64,000 nt of DNA, from NCBI RefSeq assembly GCF_963675985.1, contig NZ_OY780958.1:1550001-1614000 (forward strand). The letters are read 5' to 3'. The position numbers and the translations under genes are program-made. The notes below the pieces were generated by a model. That model was not told the DNA's origin. It saw nothing but the letters and a program-made list of their open reading frames with translations, and did not search any database. The first letter of the stretch is position 1. The number at the start of each line of letters is the position of its first letter. This document shows positions 1 through 8,517 of this stretch, one piece after another. The DNA comes from an uncultured Roseibium sp. Its GTDB lineage: Bacteria; Pseudomonadota; Alphaproteobacteria; Rhizobiales; Stappiaceae.

Positions 1-966
1 GGCATTTTCCACCTGTTCACCCACGCCTTCTTCAAGGCGCTCCTGTTCCTGTGCGCCGGTTCGGTGATCCATTCCGTTTCCGACGAGCAGGACATGCGCA
101 AGATGGGTGGCTTGAGGAAGCACATTCCGTTCACCTACTGGACGATGATGATCGGCACGCTCGCCCTGACCGGGGTCGGCCTGCCGCTCACCTCGATCGG
201 TTTTGCCGGCTTCATCTCCAAGGACGCGATCATCGAAGCCGCTTACGCCGGTCACAATTCCTTCGCGCTCTACGGTTTCTGGCTGACGGTCGCAGCCGCT
301 GCGCTGACCTCGTTCTACTCCTGGCGCCTGACCTTCATGACCTTCCACGGCAAGCCGCGCGCGCCGGTCGACGTCATGAGCCATGTCCATGAATCGCCAT
401 GGGTGATGCTGGTGCCGCTGCTGCTGCTGTCGGTTGGGGCCGCGCTCGCCGGTATGGTGTTCAAGGGCGTGTTCATCGGCCATGCGTTTGAGGAGTTCTG
501 GAAAGGGGCCATCTTCCTCGGTCCGGACAACCACATCATGCATGCCATGCACGACGTTCCGACCTGGGTGAAAGTCTCGCCCTTCGTCATGATGGTCGGC
601 GGGTTCCTGGTGGCCTACCAGTTCTACATCCGTTCGCCGGAGTCGCCGAAGAGGTTGGCGGAACGGCATGCCGGCCTTTACCAGTTCCTGCTCAACAAGT
701 GGTACTTCGACGAACTCTATGACTTCCTGTTCGTGAAGCCTGCCATGTGGGTCGGCCGCAAGCTCTGGAAGAAGGGTGACGGGACGATCATTGACGGCTT
801 CGGTCCCAATGGCGTTGCCGCCCGCGTCCAGAACGTGACCACCTGGGTGGTCAAGCTGCAGACCGGATATCTCTACCACTATGCCTTTGCGATGCTGATC
901 GGGGTGGCTGCCCTGATCACCTGGTCGATGTTCACCGGTGTGGGCACCGGTGGGGGAGCTCACTGA
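1..966 (+). CDS. nuoL: NADH-quinone oxidoreductase subunit L, 3' part only
   Basis: Antiporter-like proton-channel subunit at the distal end of the complex I membrane arm. The frame is open from base 1, so the 5' part lies outside the window; 321 C-terminal residues are present. The sequence opens inside a conserved helix (HLFTHAFFKALLFLC) and ends with the typical NuoL tail, including NKWYFDELYD, which precedes the long lateral helix and the last transmembrane segment. The stop codon overlaps the nuoM start (TGATG), consistent with translational coupling in the nuo operon. The identity rests on these motifs and on nuoM-nuoN following directly. Confidence 0.97.
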   Translation, partial: GIFHLFTHAFFKALLFLCAGSVIHSVSDEQDMRKMGGLRKHIPFTYWTMMIGTLALTGVGLPLTSIGFAGFISKDAIIEAAYAGHNSFALYGFWLTVAAAALTSFYSWRLTFMTFHGKPRAPVDVMSHVHESPWVMLVPLLLLSVGAALAGMVFKGVFIGHAFEEFWKGAIFLGPDNHIMHAMHDVPTWVKVSPFVMMVGGFLVAYQFYIRSPESPKRLAERHAGLYQFLLNKWYFDELYDFLFVKPAMWVGRKLWKKGDGTIIDGFGPNGVAARVQNVTTWVVKLQTGYLYHYAFAMLIGVAALITWSMFTGVGTGGGAH

Positions 967-2486
967 TGAACGATTGGCCAATTCTTACGACCACGACGTT
1001 TCTGCCACTGGCAGGTGTCCTGGCGATTCTCCTGGTGCCGGGAGACGATGAGGGCGGCAAGAAGAACATCCGTGGCGTGGCGCTTGTCACGACGCTGTTC
1101 ACCTTCGCCCTGTCGTTGTTTATCTGGGGTAGCTTCGACTACCAGAACCCGGGTTTCCAGATGGTGGAAACCAGCGACTGGCTCGGCGGCAAGATCAACT
1201 ACAAGGTGGGCGTCGACGGGATTTCCATCCTGTTCGTGATCCTGACCACGTTCCTGATGCCGTTCTGCATTCTCGCCTCCTGGGAGAGCGTGCAGAAGCG
1301 GGTGAAGGAATACATGATCGCCTTCCTCGTGCTGGAAACCCTGATGATCGGCGTGTTCTGCTCGCTCGATCTGGTGGTGTTCTACATCTTCTTCGAAGCC
1401 GGCCTCATCCCGATGTTCCTGATCATCGGGGTCTGGGGTGGCGCACGGCGCGTCTATGCGTCCTACAAGTTCTTCCTCTACACGCTGCTCGGCTCGGTTC
1501 TCATGCTGATCGCCATCATGGCGATGTACTGGCAGGCCGGAACCACGGATATCGTCGAGCTCTTGAACCATCCATTCCCGGTGGAAATGCAGGGCTGGCT
1601 GTGGTTCGCCTTCTTCGCCAGCTTCGCGGTGAAGATGCCGATGTGGCCGGTGCATACCTGGTTGCCGGATGCGCACGTTGAAGCGCCGACTGCAGGCTCG
1701 GTCATTCTGGCCGGTATTCTCCTGAAACTCGGCGGGTACGGCTTCCTGCGGTTCTCGCTGCCGATGTTCCCGGTCGCGTCCGACATGTTCGCGCCGTTCA
1801 TCTACACCCTGTCCGTGGTTGCGATCATCTACACGTCGCTGGTGGCACTTGCCCAGGAAGACATCAAAAAGCTGATCGCCTATTCGTCTGTGGCGCACAT
1901 GGGATATGTCACCATGGGCATCTTCACCATGACGCCCCAGGGTGTGCAGGGCGGCATCTTCCAGATGCTGTCCCACGGCATCGTTGCTTCCGCACTCTTC
2001 CTGTGTGTAGGCGTGATCTACGACCGGATGCACACCCGCGAGATTGCCGCCTACGGCGGGCTGGTCAACCGGATGCCGAAGTACGCCGTGGCGCTCCTGA
2101 TCTTCACCATGGCCAATGTCGGCCTGCCGGGAACCTCCGGGTTCGTGGGCGAGATTCTGACCCTGATGGGCGCATTCCAGGTGAACACATGGGTCGCGTT
2201 CTTCGCGACCACCGGCGTGATCCTGTCTGCTACCTATGCGCTTTATCTCTACCGCCGAGTCGTCTTTGGCGCGCTGGAGAAGGAAAGCCTGAAATCGATC
2301 CTCGACCTGTCCCTGCGGGAAAAGGCCATTCTGGTGCCGATGATCGTGCTGACGATTTTCTTCGGGTTCTATCCGATGGCGATCCTCGATGTGACCCAGG
2401 GCGCAGTCGACAACCTGATCAACTCCTATCACGCAGCGCTCGAGGCGGCTGGCCAGGTCCAGCAAGCCGCAGCGGCCGTGCATTAA
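966..2486 (+). CDS. nuoM: NADH-quinone oxidoreductase subunit M
   Basis: Proton-pumping membrane subunit of complex I, 506 residues, which is the usual length. Seen: the helix FFEAGLIPMFLIIG carrying Glu144, the position of the essential glutamate in antiporter-like subunits; Lys223 in KMPMWPVHTWLPDAHVEAP; and Lys254 further on. About 14 hydrophobic segments run along the protein. The start overlaps the nuoL stop by one base, and nuoN follows 24 bases after its stop. A very long open frame antisense to this gene is a GC-rich codon-usage shadow. Confidence 0.98.
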   Translation: MNDWPILTTTTFLPLAGVLAILLVPGDDEGGKKNIRGVALVTTLFTFALSLFIWGSFDYQNPGFQMVETSDWLGGKINYKVGVDGISILFVILTTFLMPFCILASWESVQKRVKEYMIAFLVLETLMIGVFCSLDLVVFYIFFEAGLIPMFLIIGVWGGARRVYASYKFFLYTLLGSVLMLIAIMAMYWQAGTTDIVELLNHPFPVEMQGWLWFAFFASFAVKMPMWPVHTWLPDAHVEAPTAGSVILAGILLKLGGYGFLRFSLPMFPVASDMFAPFIYTLSVVAIIYTSLVALAQEDIKKLIAYSSVAHMGYVTMGIFTMTPQGVQGGIFQMLSHGIVASALFLCVGVIYDRMHTREIAAYGGLVNRMPKYAVALLIFTMANVGLPGTSGFVGEILTLMGAFQVNTWVAFFATTGVILSATYALYLYRRVVFGALEKESLKSILDLSLREKAILVPMIVLTIFFGFYPMAILDVTQGAVDNLINSYHAALEAAGQVQQAAAAVH

Positions 2487-2510
2487 CGTTCCGAAGGCGA
2501 GAGACGAGAC

Positions 2511-3953
2511 ATGTCGGAAATGACCCATTTGCCAGATCTCCTGCCGGTTTTACCGGAGATCTTCCTGGCTATCGGTGTGATGGTCTTGTTGATGATCGGC
2601 GCCTTCGGTGGACCGAGGGTCAGCTTCCTCGTCAACGGCATGTCCATGGGGCTGATCGCGGCGACCGCGCTGTTCGTGCTGCCTTTCGGGGCGAAGATGG
2701 GGGAAACCTTCGGCGGCGCCTTCGTGCTCGACGACTTCGCCTATTTCATGAAGCTTCTGGTGCTGATCGGTTCGTTCTTTGCCATTGCCATGTCCTGGGC
2801 CTATGCGAAATCCCAATCGTTCGACCGGTTCGAGTATCCGATCCTGATCCTGCTGGCGACGCTTGGCATGCTCTTGATGCTGTCCGCCAACGACATGATT
2901 GCACTCTACCTGGGTCTCGAACTGCATAGCCTGGCGCTTTATGTGATCGCGGCGATCAACCGGGATTCGGTGCGCTCGACCGAAGCAGGGCTGAAATACT
3001 TCGTCCTCGGGGCGCTGTCCTCCGGGATGCTGCTTTACGGCATGTCGCTGACCTATGGCTTCACCGGTCACACGGGCTTTGCCCAGATTTCCGAAGTGTT
3101 GTCCCATCAGGGCGCATCCATCGGCCTGATCTTTGGTTTGGTTTTCATTCTGGCCGGCCTCGTCTTCAAGATTTCCGCGGTGCCGTTCCACATGTGGACG
3201 CCGGATGTCTATGAGGGCGCGCCGACACCGGTGACCGCATTCCTGGCGGCAGCGCCTAAGGTCGCGGCCATGGGCATGCTGGTGCGGATCGTCATCGACG
3301 CCTTCCAGCCGGTCACGACCGACTGGCAGCAGGTGATCGTGTTCGTGTCGATTGCCTCCATGGCGCTCGGCTCCTTTGCTGCCATCGGTCAGACGAATAT
3401 CAAGCGTCTGATGGCTTATTCCTCGATCGGTCACATGGGGTACGCGCTGGTTGGACTTGCGGCCGGCACGCAGACGGGTGTCGTCGGCGTGATCTTCTAT
3501 ATGACCGCCTATCTCGCCATGACGCTCGGCGTTTTCGCCTGCATTCTGTCCATGCGCCGCAAGGACGGCATGGTGGAAGACATTAACGAGCTTGCCGGTC
3601 TGTCGCGCACCAACCTTCCTATGGCGATCCTGCTTGCCGTCCTGATGTGGTCGCTGGCCGGCATCCCGCCCTTCGTCGGCTTCTTCGGCAAGTGGTTCGT
3701 GTTCTCCGCAGCTGTCGAGGCCGGGCTTTATCCGCTGGCGGTCATCGGTGTGCTGTTGTCGGTCGTCGGGGCCTATTACTACCTGCGTATCATCAAGGTG
3801 ATGTTCTTCGACGAACCTGCGGAAGCCTTTGAAGCCATGCCGGTGGAGCTGCGCTTCGTGCTTGGTCTGTCAGGCGTGTTCGTGATCTTCTTCGCGGTCC
3901 TGCCAGGGCCGATCGTCCAGGCTGCGACTGTGGCTGCGGGATCGCTCTTCTGA
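2511..3953 (+). CDS. nuoN: NADH-quinone oxidoreductase subunit N
   Basis: Third antiporter-like membrane subunit of complex I, 480 residues, and the last nuo gene here. Seen: the motif FKISAVPFHMWTPDVYEGAPT, the central KRLMAYSSIGHMGY and about 14 transmembrane segments. The ATG follows nuoM closely, with a GGCGAGAGA stretch upstream as a possible ribosome site. The stop codon is immediately overlapped by the biotin ligase frame, so birA is probably co-transcribed with the nuo operon, as in many alphaproteobacteria. Confidence 0.98.
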   Translation: MSEMTHLPDLLPVLPEIFLAIGVMVLLMIGAFGGPRVSFLVNGMSMGLIAATALFVLPFGAKMGETFGGAFVLDDFAYFMKLLVLIGSFFAIAMSWAYAKSQSFDRFEYPILILLATLGMLLMLSANDMIALYLGLELHSLALYVIAAINRDSVRSTEAGLKYFVLGALSSGMLLYGMSLTYGFTGHTGFAQISEVLSHQGASIGLIFGLVFILAGLVFKISAVPFHMWTPDVYEGAPTPVTAFLAAAPKVAAMGMLVRIVIDAFQPVTTDWQQVIVFVSIASMALGSFAAIGQTNIKRLMAYSSIGHMGYALVGLAAGTQTGVVGVIFYMTAYLAMTLGVFACILSMRRKDGMVEDINELAGLSRTNLPMAILLAVLMWSLAGIPPFVGFFGKWFVFSAAVEAGLYPLAVIGVLLSVVGAYYYLRIIKVMFFDEPAEAFEAMPVELRFVLGLSGVFVIFFAVLPGPIVQAATVAAGSLF

Positions 3954-4741
3954 CCGGCGGGCATTCATCTGAGAAAACCGGAAGCCCGGCGTCCTCCGCG
4001 CCGGGTCTTCGTTTTGAGCATCACGATACGGTCGGTTCGACCAACACGCTCGCTTTTGAAAAGGCGCGGGCAGGCGATCCCGGCCGGCTCTGGATTTCGG
4101 CCGGAGAGCAGACGCAGGGCAGGGGGCGGCTCGGCCGTGACTGGACATCGCCACGCGGCAATCTCTTTGCCAGTCATCTGCTGATCGATCCGGCGCCAGT
4201 GAACCGTCTGGGCGAGTTGCCTCTTCTGGCGGCCGTTGCACTCGCCGAGGCCGTGGACCAGGAAACCGGTGCGTATCGTCTGGCAAAACTCAAATGGCCG
4301 AACGATCTGCTGATCGACGGCGCCAAGCTTTCCGGGATTCTGCTTGAGGCGGAAACCCTGCCGGACAAGAGTCTCGCGGTGGTGCTCGGATTCGGGGTGA
4401 ACTGCGTCTCCCATCCCGAGCTGTCGCTTTATCCCAGTATCGACCTGACCGCGCTCGGATACCGGGTGACCGCCGAAGGGCTGCTGGCCCGTCTGAGCGC
4501 CCGACTTGCGCATTGGCTTGAAAACTGGCAGAAGGCGGACGGTTTTCTACCGGTGCGCGTGGAGTGGCTTGCGAGGGCTGCTCATCTCGGTCAGAAGATA
4601 ACCGTGCGCAACGCATCCGATGAAATTTCGGGAACTTTCCTGGACCTCAATACCCAGGGGCATCTGGTCCTCAGGCTTGATAGCGGTGAACTAAGGACCA
4701 TCTACGCTGGGGACGTCTTTTTGCCGGGCTTGAAGCCCTGA
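3950..4741 (+). CDS. birA: Biotin--[acetyl-CoA-carboxylase] ligase, probable CTG start
   Basis: Attaches biotin to the carrier protein of biotin-dependent carboxylases, using ATP. The catalytic core is visible: GSTN near residue 30, the biotinyl-AMP loop GRGRLGRDW near residue 60, KWPNDLLIDGAKLSGIL, and the C-terminal SH3-like part ending LPGLKP. There is no N-terminal DNA-binding domain, so it is a monofunctional ligase of about 263 residues. The frame has no ATG, GTG or TTG between an in-frame stop at 3830 and a GTG at 4199, and that GTG lies after the essential motifs. The best start is CTG at 3950, overlapping the nuoN TGA, with GGGA about 8 bases upstream. A sequencing error is the alternative. 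Confidence 0.88.
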   Translation: MTGGHSSEKTGSPASSAPGLRFEHHDTVGSTNTLAFEKARAGDPGRLWISAGEQTQGRGRLGRDWTSPRGNLFASHLLIDPAPVNRLGELPLLAAVALAEAVDQETGAYRLAKLKWPNDLLIDGAKLSGILLEAETLPDKSLAVVLGFGVNCVSHPELSLYPSIDLTALGYRVTAEGLLARLSARLAHWLENWQKADGFLPVRVEWLARAAHLGQKITVRNASDEISGTFLDLNTQGHLVLRLDSGELRTIYAGDVFLPGLKP

Positions 4742-4819
4742 ATTCGGGATTCTGAGTTCAGACCCCTGAATTTTCGGGGCTCGTTCGGCATCTCACACAA
4801 CCGCTGTTTGGAGTTTTGA

Positions 4820-6487
4820 ATGGCAGCAGCCAATGATATCGTCTTTTTGCCGCTCGGCGGCGTAGGCGAAATAGGAATGAATCTCGGCCTTTACGGCTAT
4901 GGCCCGAAAGACGACAGATCCTGGCTTATCGTCGATTGCGGCGTTTCCTTTGCCGGTCCGGAATTGCCGGGGATCGATCTCGTTCTTCCCGATATCAAGT
5001 TCCTCGAAGAGGAAGTGAACAACATCGTCGGCATGGTCATCACCCATGCGCATGAAGACCACTACGGCGGGATCATCCATCTGTGGCCTTTCCTGAAGGT
5101 GCCGGTCTATGCGACCGCCTTCACTGCCGGGCTTCTGGAAGCCAAATATGAAAGCGAGCCGGGATCGGAAAAGGTTCCGGTCACCATCGTCGAGCAGGGC
5201 GAGCGGCACAAGATCGGTCCGTTCGATGTGGAATTCGTCGCCATGGCGCATTCCATTCCGGAGCCCTGCGCCTTGGCTATCCGCACGCCTGCCGGGATGG
5301 TCATTCACACCGGCGACTGGAAAATCGATCTGACGCCGGGCGTGGGCCGTCCGATCGATCTGGACCGCCTGGGTGAACTGGGCCGGGAAGGGGTGATGGC
5401 GCTCGTCTGCGACAGCACCAATGCGGTCCGTGACGGCGAAAGTCCGAGCGAAGCGGATGTCGCCGTTGAGTTGAAGAAAATCCTGAAGACGGCCAAACAC
5501 CGGGTGGCCGTGACGACCTTTGCCTCCAATGTGGCGCGCATCCGGGCGATTGCGGAAGCGGCTGCCGACGCGGGCCGGGATGTGGTCGTTGTCGGACGCT
5601 CCATGCTGCGGGTGATCGATGTTGCCGGCGAGCTCGGTTATCTGGACAATCTGCCGTCATTCCATGATGAGGAAGCCTTCGGCTATCTGCTCCGCGAAAA
5701 GACGGTTCTGCTTTGCACCGGTTCGCAGGGCGAGGCGCGTGCCGCGCTTTCCAGGATCGCGTCCGGCGATCACCGCAACATCGCGCTGTCCAAGGGCGAC
5801 ATGGTGATCTTTTCCTCCCGGACGATCCCCGGGAACGAGAAGGCGGTCGGCGAGGTGTTGAACAATTTCGCCAAGACCGGTGTGGACATCGTCACCGACC
5901 GGGACGGGCTGGTCCATGTTTCCGGTCACCCGCGGCGCGGCGAACTGGAACAGCTCTACAAATTGCTCAAGCCGAAAGTCGTGGTTCCCGTCCACGGCGA
6001 ACCGTTGCATCTTGCGGCACACGCGGAGTTCGCGGCGGCACAGAAGGTGCCGGAAGTTGTCCGTGGCAAGAATGGCGATATCATTCGGCTGGTTTCCGGT
6101 TCAGCCGGGATCATCGACGAGGCGCCGTCCGGCATCATGGTCAAGGACGGCAACATTCTTGACGATCCGGAAGTGACCGGCGTCAAGGAGAGGCGCAAAC
6201 TGTCCTATGCCGGGGCAGTTGTCGTTGCGCTGGTGGTCGACCGGGCTGGCGACCTTCAGGACGATCCGGAAATCGCGCCGATGGGGCTTCCGGATACGGA
6301 CGATGAAGGCGAGCCGATGGAAAACATCATCGCCAAGGCGGTGGTCGGTGCGATCCGGAGCATTCCGAAGGCCCGGCGCAAGGACAAGGATCTGGTCGGT
6401 GAGGCCGCCCGCAGGGCCGCCCGGTCCGCCGTTCTTGAGGTATGGGGCAAGAAGACGCTCTGCAAGGTGCTGGTCACCCGCGTTTGA
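4820..6487 (+). CDS. rnj: Ribonuclease J
   Basis: Metallo-beta-lactamase/beta-CASP ribonuclease, expected to act as endonuclease and 5'-3' exonuclease in RNA processing and decay. 555 residues, the family length. Seen: the metal-binding HAHEDH motif (His76, His78, Asp80, His81), FVAMAHSIPEPCALAI, HTGDWKID, the beta-CASP segment with CTGSQGEARAALSRIASG and VHVSGHPRRGE, and the C-terminal RNase J domain. The gene sits between birA and mce, a common alphaproteobacterial order, with 78 bases after birA that include a short CCCC/GGGG stem-loop. Co-transcription with birA is possible; no clear promoter was seen. Confidence 0.97.
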   Translation: MAAANDIVFLPLGGVGEIGMNLGLYGYGPKDDRSWLIVDCGVSFAGPELPGIDLVLPDIKFLEEEVNNIVGMVITHAHEDHYGGIIHLWPFLKVPVYATAFTAGLLEAKYESEPGSEKVPVTIVEQGERHKIGPFDVEFVAMAHSIPEPCALAIRTPAGMVIHTGDWKIDLTPGVGRPIDLDRLGELGREGVMALVCDSTNAVRDGESPSEADVAVELKKILKTAKHRVAVTTFASNVARIRAIAEAAADAGRDVVVVGRSMLRVIDVAGELGYLDNLPSFHDEEAFGYLLREKTVLLCTGSQGEARAALSRIASGDHRNIALSKGDMVIFSSRTIPGNEKAVGEVLNNFAKTGVDIVTDRDGLVHVSGHPRRGELEQLYKLLKPKVVVPVHGEPLHLAAHAEFAAAQKVPEVVRGKNGDIIRLVSGSAGIIDEAPSGIMVKDGNILDDPEVTGVKERRKLSYAGAVVVALVVDRAGDLQDDPEIAPMGLPDTDDEGEPMENIIAKAVVGAIRSIPKARRKDKDLVGEAARRAARSAVLEVWGKKTLCKVLVTRV

Positions 6488-6535
6488 GTTCTGTCCGGGG
6501 CGTGGCGCCCGGAAACTGGTAGGGGAGTGAGGTTC

Positions 6536-6940
6536 ATGATCGGTCGGTTGAATCACGTCGCGATAGCGGTTTCCGATATCGAGGCGGCGGCAGCGGTCTA
6601 CCGCGACACGCTTGGTGCGGATGTGTCTGAAAAGGTGGCGCAGCCGGACCATGGGGTATCGACGGTGTTCATCAACCTGCCCAACACCAAGATCGAATTG
6701 CTGGAGCCGCTCGGCGAGAATTCACCGATCATCAAGTTCCTGGAAAAGAATCCGTCCGGCGGTATCCATCACGTCTGTTACGAGGTGGATGACATAATCG
6801 CAGCCCGCGACAAGCTGCTTGCCGATGGTGCGCGCGTGCTCGGTGACGGCGAGCCGAAGATCGGCGCCCACGGCAAACCGGTTCTGTTCCTGCATCCGAA
6901 GGACTTCCTGGGCACTTTGACCGAGCTGGAAGAAGCCTAA
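6536..6940 (+). CDS. mce: Methylmalonyl-CoA epimerase
   Basis: Interconverts (2R)- and (2S)-methylmalonyl-CoA in propionyl-CoA catabolism. A VOC-fold protein of 134 residues. Seen: the N-terminal RLNHVAIAVSD with the first metal-binding His, IHHVCYEVDD with a second, and the C-terminal GKPVLFLHPKDFLGTLTELEE with further ligands; this ending is characteristic of the epimerase among VOC proteins. ATG at 6536 is chosen over the in-frame GTG at 6527 because AGGGGAG (6521-6527) lies 8 bases before the ATG. It follows rnj by 48 bases and precedes a small stem-loop. Confidence 0.95.
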   Translation: MIGRLNHVAIAVSDIEAAAAVYRDTLGADVSEKVAQPDHGVSTVFINLPNTKIELLEPLGENSPIIKFLEKNPSGGIHHVCYEVDDIIAARDKLLADGARVLGDGEPKIGAHGKPVLFLHPKDFLGTLTELEEA

Positions 6941-6958
6941 GGGGCACAGGTCATGGGT

Positions 6959-6984
6959 TGACCCTGAAAGGGTCATACTGTTTT
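6959..6984 (+). terminator. Weak stem-loop after mce
   Basis: TGACCC - TGAAA - GGGTCA (6959-6975) forms a 6-bp stem with a 5-base loop, followed by TACTGTTTT. It lies 19 bases after the mce stop and could act as a weak intrinsic terminator. The T tract is interrupted, so the call is tentative. Confidence 0.4.
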
Positions 6985-7073
6985 CAGGTTGTGGTCCCAA
7001 TTCCGGCCACGGAACCGATTATGCACTTGGGTCAGACCGTTATTCGGCGAAACCCTCTGCATCATCGGACCCC

Positions 7074-7613
7074 ATGCTGACCGCTCATCTTCCCGCCGGC
7101 TATTGCCTGACAAAACTGATGAAGAACCGGCCGCCTCTGCTGCTGCCGGTCGCCCTGTTTTTTTCTATCCTGCCGGACTTCGACCTGATCTGGTTCTTCT
7201 GGGTCGATGGCCGCCAAATCCATCATCATCGGTATTGGGTCCATATCCCGGCCTTCTGGGCCGTCGTCGGGACAGTGAGCCTCGTCGCTTTCTGGCGAAC
7301 GCGGTTTCGGCCTTACGTCGTCATTGCCGTTGCCGCGGTTTTTCTGCATCTGGTGTTGGACAGCCTGGTCGGCGGCATCCTGTGGCTTTCTCCATGGGAC
7401 AACACGCTTTACCAGCTCATCACGATTCAGCCGACCAAGCCGCACTGGTTGTTCAGTTTTATCCTTCACTGGACATTCCTGGCAGAGGTGGTGATCTGGG
7501 GGCTGGCGGTTGCGCTTTATCGGGGGGAAGGCCGGGCGACCGAATTTTCCGCCCAGTCTGAGGCGGTTGCCGTGGCCGCAGTCCAAACCACTAAATCGCC
7601 GCCCTGCGAATAA
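7074..7613 (+). CDS. Membrane-bound metal-dependent hydrolase-like protein (YdjM/DUF457-type)
   Basis: Integral membrane protein of 179 residues. The N-terminus MLTAHLPAGYCLTK, the acidic segment SILPDFDLIWFFW and the histidine cluster IHHHRYWVHIPAFW recall the YdjM/DUF457 family of predicted membrane-bound metal-dependent hydrolases; the His and Asp residues would be metal ligands. About four hydrophobic segments are visible. Its substrate is unknown. It lies between mce and the DUF1467 gene on the same strand. No strong ribosome-binding site precedes the ATG, so the start is less certain than the family assignment. Confidence 0.75.
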   Translation: MLTAHLPAGYCLTKLMKNRPPLLLPVALFFSILPDFDLIWFFWVDGRQIHHHRYWVHIPAFWAVVGTVSLVAFWRTRFRPYVVIAVAAVFLHLVLDSLVGGILWLSPWDNTLYQLITIQPTKPHWLFSFILHWTFLAEVVIWGLAVALYRGEGRATEFSAQSEAVAVAAVQTTKSPPCE

Positions 7614-7832
7614 CTCCACCAGCCAGAGACTTCCGGGGTGCGACAATGTCCGGCAGCCTGCGGGACTGGATGGAATTGGCCGGAGACGGTTGCCTGTGTT
7701 AGGAAGCAGATGCATGGCAGTTGAGCACCGGTCGAAGACCGGGAACCTGCAACTCGGCCTGTTGGCAAGCGGTGTCAACGAAGGGACACTGACGATCCCG
7801 GCGCAGAACTTGAAGAGGCGTAAGCGAACACA

Positions 7833-8084
7833 ATGAGCGTGACCTACGGCATCGCCGTCTACTTTATGATGTGGTGGATCCTGTTGTTTGCGTTTCTGCC
7901 GTTTGGGCTTCACCGAACCCAGGCGGAAGCAGGCGAGATCGTGCCGGGTTCGGATCCAGGTGCTCCGGAAAAGCCGAGGTTTCTAAGAGTGATCATTCTA
8001 ACCACCATAGTGACGTCGATTCTCTTTATCGGGTTCTATTTTCTGAAAACATCCGGCTACAGTCTGGATGATTTGCCGTTCTGA
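7833..8084 (+). CDS. DUF1467 family small membrane protein
   Basis: 83-residue protein with two transmembrane helices (about residues 5-25 and 50-70) joined by a Glu/Pro-rich loop (PGSDPGAPEKPR). The N-terminus MSVTYGIAVYFMMWWILLFA with the following LPFGLHRTQ is typical of the DUF1467 family, which is common next to mce and proS in alphaproteobacteria. The molecular function is not established. The 219 bases upstream hold no recognised gene, only a CCGGTC/GACCGG hairpin near 7731-7745. Confidence 0.88.
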   Translation: MSVTYGIAVYFMMWWILLFAFLPFGLHRTQAEAGEIVPGSDPGAPEKPRFLRVIILTTIVTSILFIGFYFLKTSGYSLDDLPF

Positions 8085-8204
8085 TATGACCGGTTTGTCG
8101 GCTCAAACTGCGGGACCGCGCAGACAGCTACAGGCTGAGGCGTAAGGCCGCGCTGCAAACTTAAGTAAAACCGCTTATAAGGTTGCAGACGGTCGAACAG
8201 GCAG

Positions 8205-8232
8205 AAAAAAAGGCAGAGCCGAGCCCTGCCTT
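8205..8232 (-). terminator. Intrinsic terminator of the predicted minus-strand RNA
   Basis: Read on the minus strand: AAGGCAG (8232-8226), a 9-base loop, CTGCCTT (8216-8210), then a run of seven T (8211-8205). On the plus strand the same stem lacks a T tract, so it terminates leftward transcription, although no leftward gene is present nearby. Confidence 0.75.
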
Positions 8233-8404
8233 ATCTAAAGTTCCGCGTCTAAATATCCCTCGTGCCTCACTGCATTCATTCGAATTTCAGTGGGTCGGCT
8301 GCGACCGTTACCGGGCGCCGGAGGGATCTTCCTCCCAAGACTCAGACCGCGATGCCTATATCAAGGGGTTGGCAAATTTGCCGACCACTCTTCTTCTTAT
8401 GACG
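8205..8404 (-). ncRNA. Predicted structured small RNA on the minus strand
   Basis: No coding sequence is convincing in the 549-base DUF1467-proS gap, but the minus strand carries an RNA gene layout. It has a perfect -10 TATAAT (plus 8411-8416), a transcript of about 200 nt, and an intrinsic terminator at 8205-8232. Long-range pairings are nested: 8402-8408 pairs with 8257-8263 (7 bp), and 8380-8389 pairs with 8289-8299 (10 bp with one bulge). Between them is a large asymmetric internal loop. Local hairpins such as GGGAGG-AAGAT-CCCTCC lie in the apical part. This long bubble-containing rod recalls 6S RNA, but the family is not proven; SRP RNA, RNase P and tmRNA signatures are absent. Confidence 0.6.
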
Positions 8405-8410
8405 AGGGAC

Positions 8411-8440
8411 ATTATAGGATCAGATGACGGTTGTCACCTA
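8411..8440 (-). promoter_or_regulatory. Promoter for the predicted minus-strand RNA
   Basis: The minus strand shows TATAAT at 8416-8411. GTGACA lies 15 bases upstream, so the -35 spacing is slightly short. The expected transcription start is about 8404. The exact consensus -10 is unusual in this GC-rich genome. Confidence 0.55.
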
Positions 8441-8482
8441 TTTGTGTCGCAAAGCATATTATTTTTGCTTGCACAGGAGTTT

Positions 8483-8517
8483 AGCAGGCATAGTAACTGT
8501 CAATCCTGCTGTTTTTT
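8483..8517 (+). terminator. Terminator-like stem-loop upstream of proS
   Basis: AGCAGG (8483-8488), a 16-base loop, CCTGCT (8505-8510), a G, then six T (8512-8517). It lies 117 bases before the proS ATG. It could end read-through from upstream or act as a leader attenuator. A possible plus-strand promoter (TTGTCA at 8431, CATATT at 8455) lies just before it. Confidence 0.45.

Noticed and set aside
960..2528. 522-codon open frame antisense to nuoM
   Set aside because: Composition is His/Gln/Glu-rich without motifs, and it mirrors the real nuoM gene; a GC-rich third-position shadow.
7614..7832. Possible RNA gene between the hydrolase-like gene and DUF1467
   Set aside because: One short CCGGTC/GACCGG hairpin only; no promoter, terminator or known motif.
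8271..8300. TTCGAAT resembling a tRNA T-loop
   Set aside because: No acceptor, D-arm or anticodon arm around it; no tRNA was found anywhere in the window.
8205..8404. Predicted RNA as SRP RNA, RNase P RNA or tmRNA
   Set aside because: The conserved SRP loop (GGAAGGAAGCAGCC), the RNase P core and a tRNA-like T-loop end are absent.
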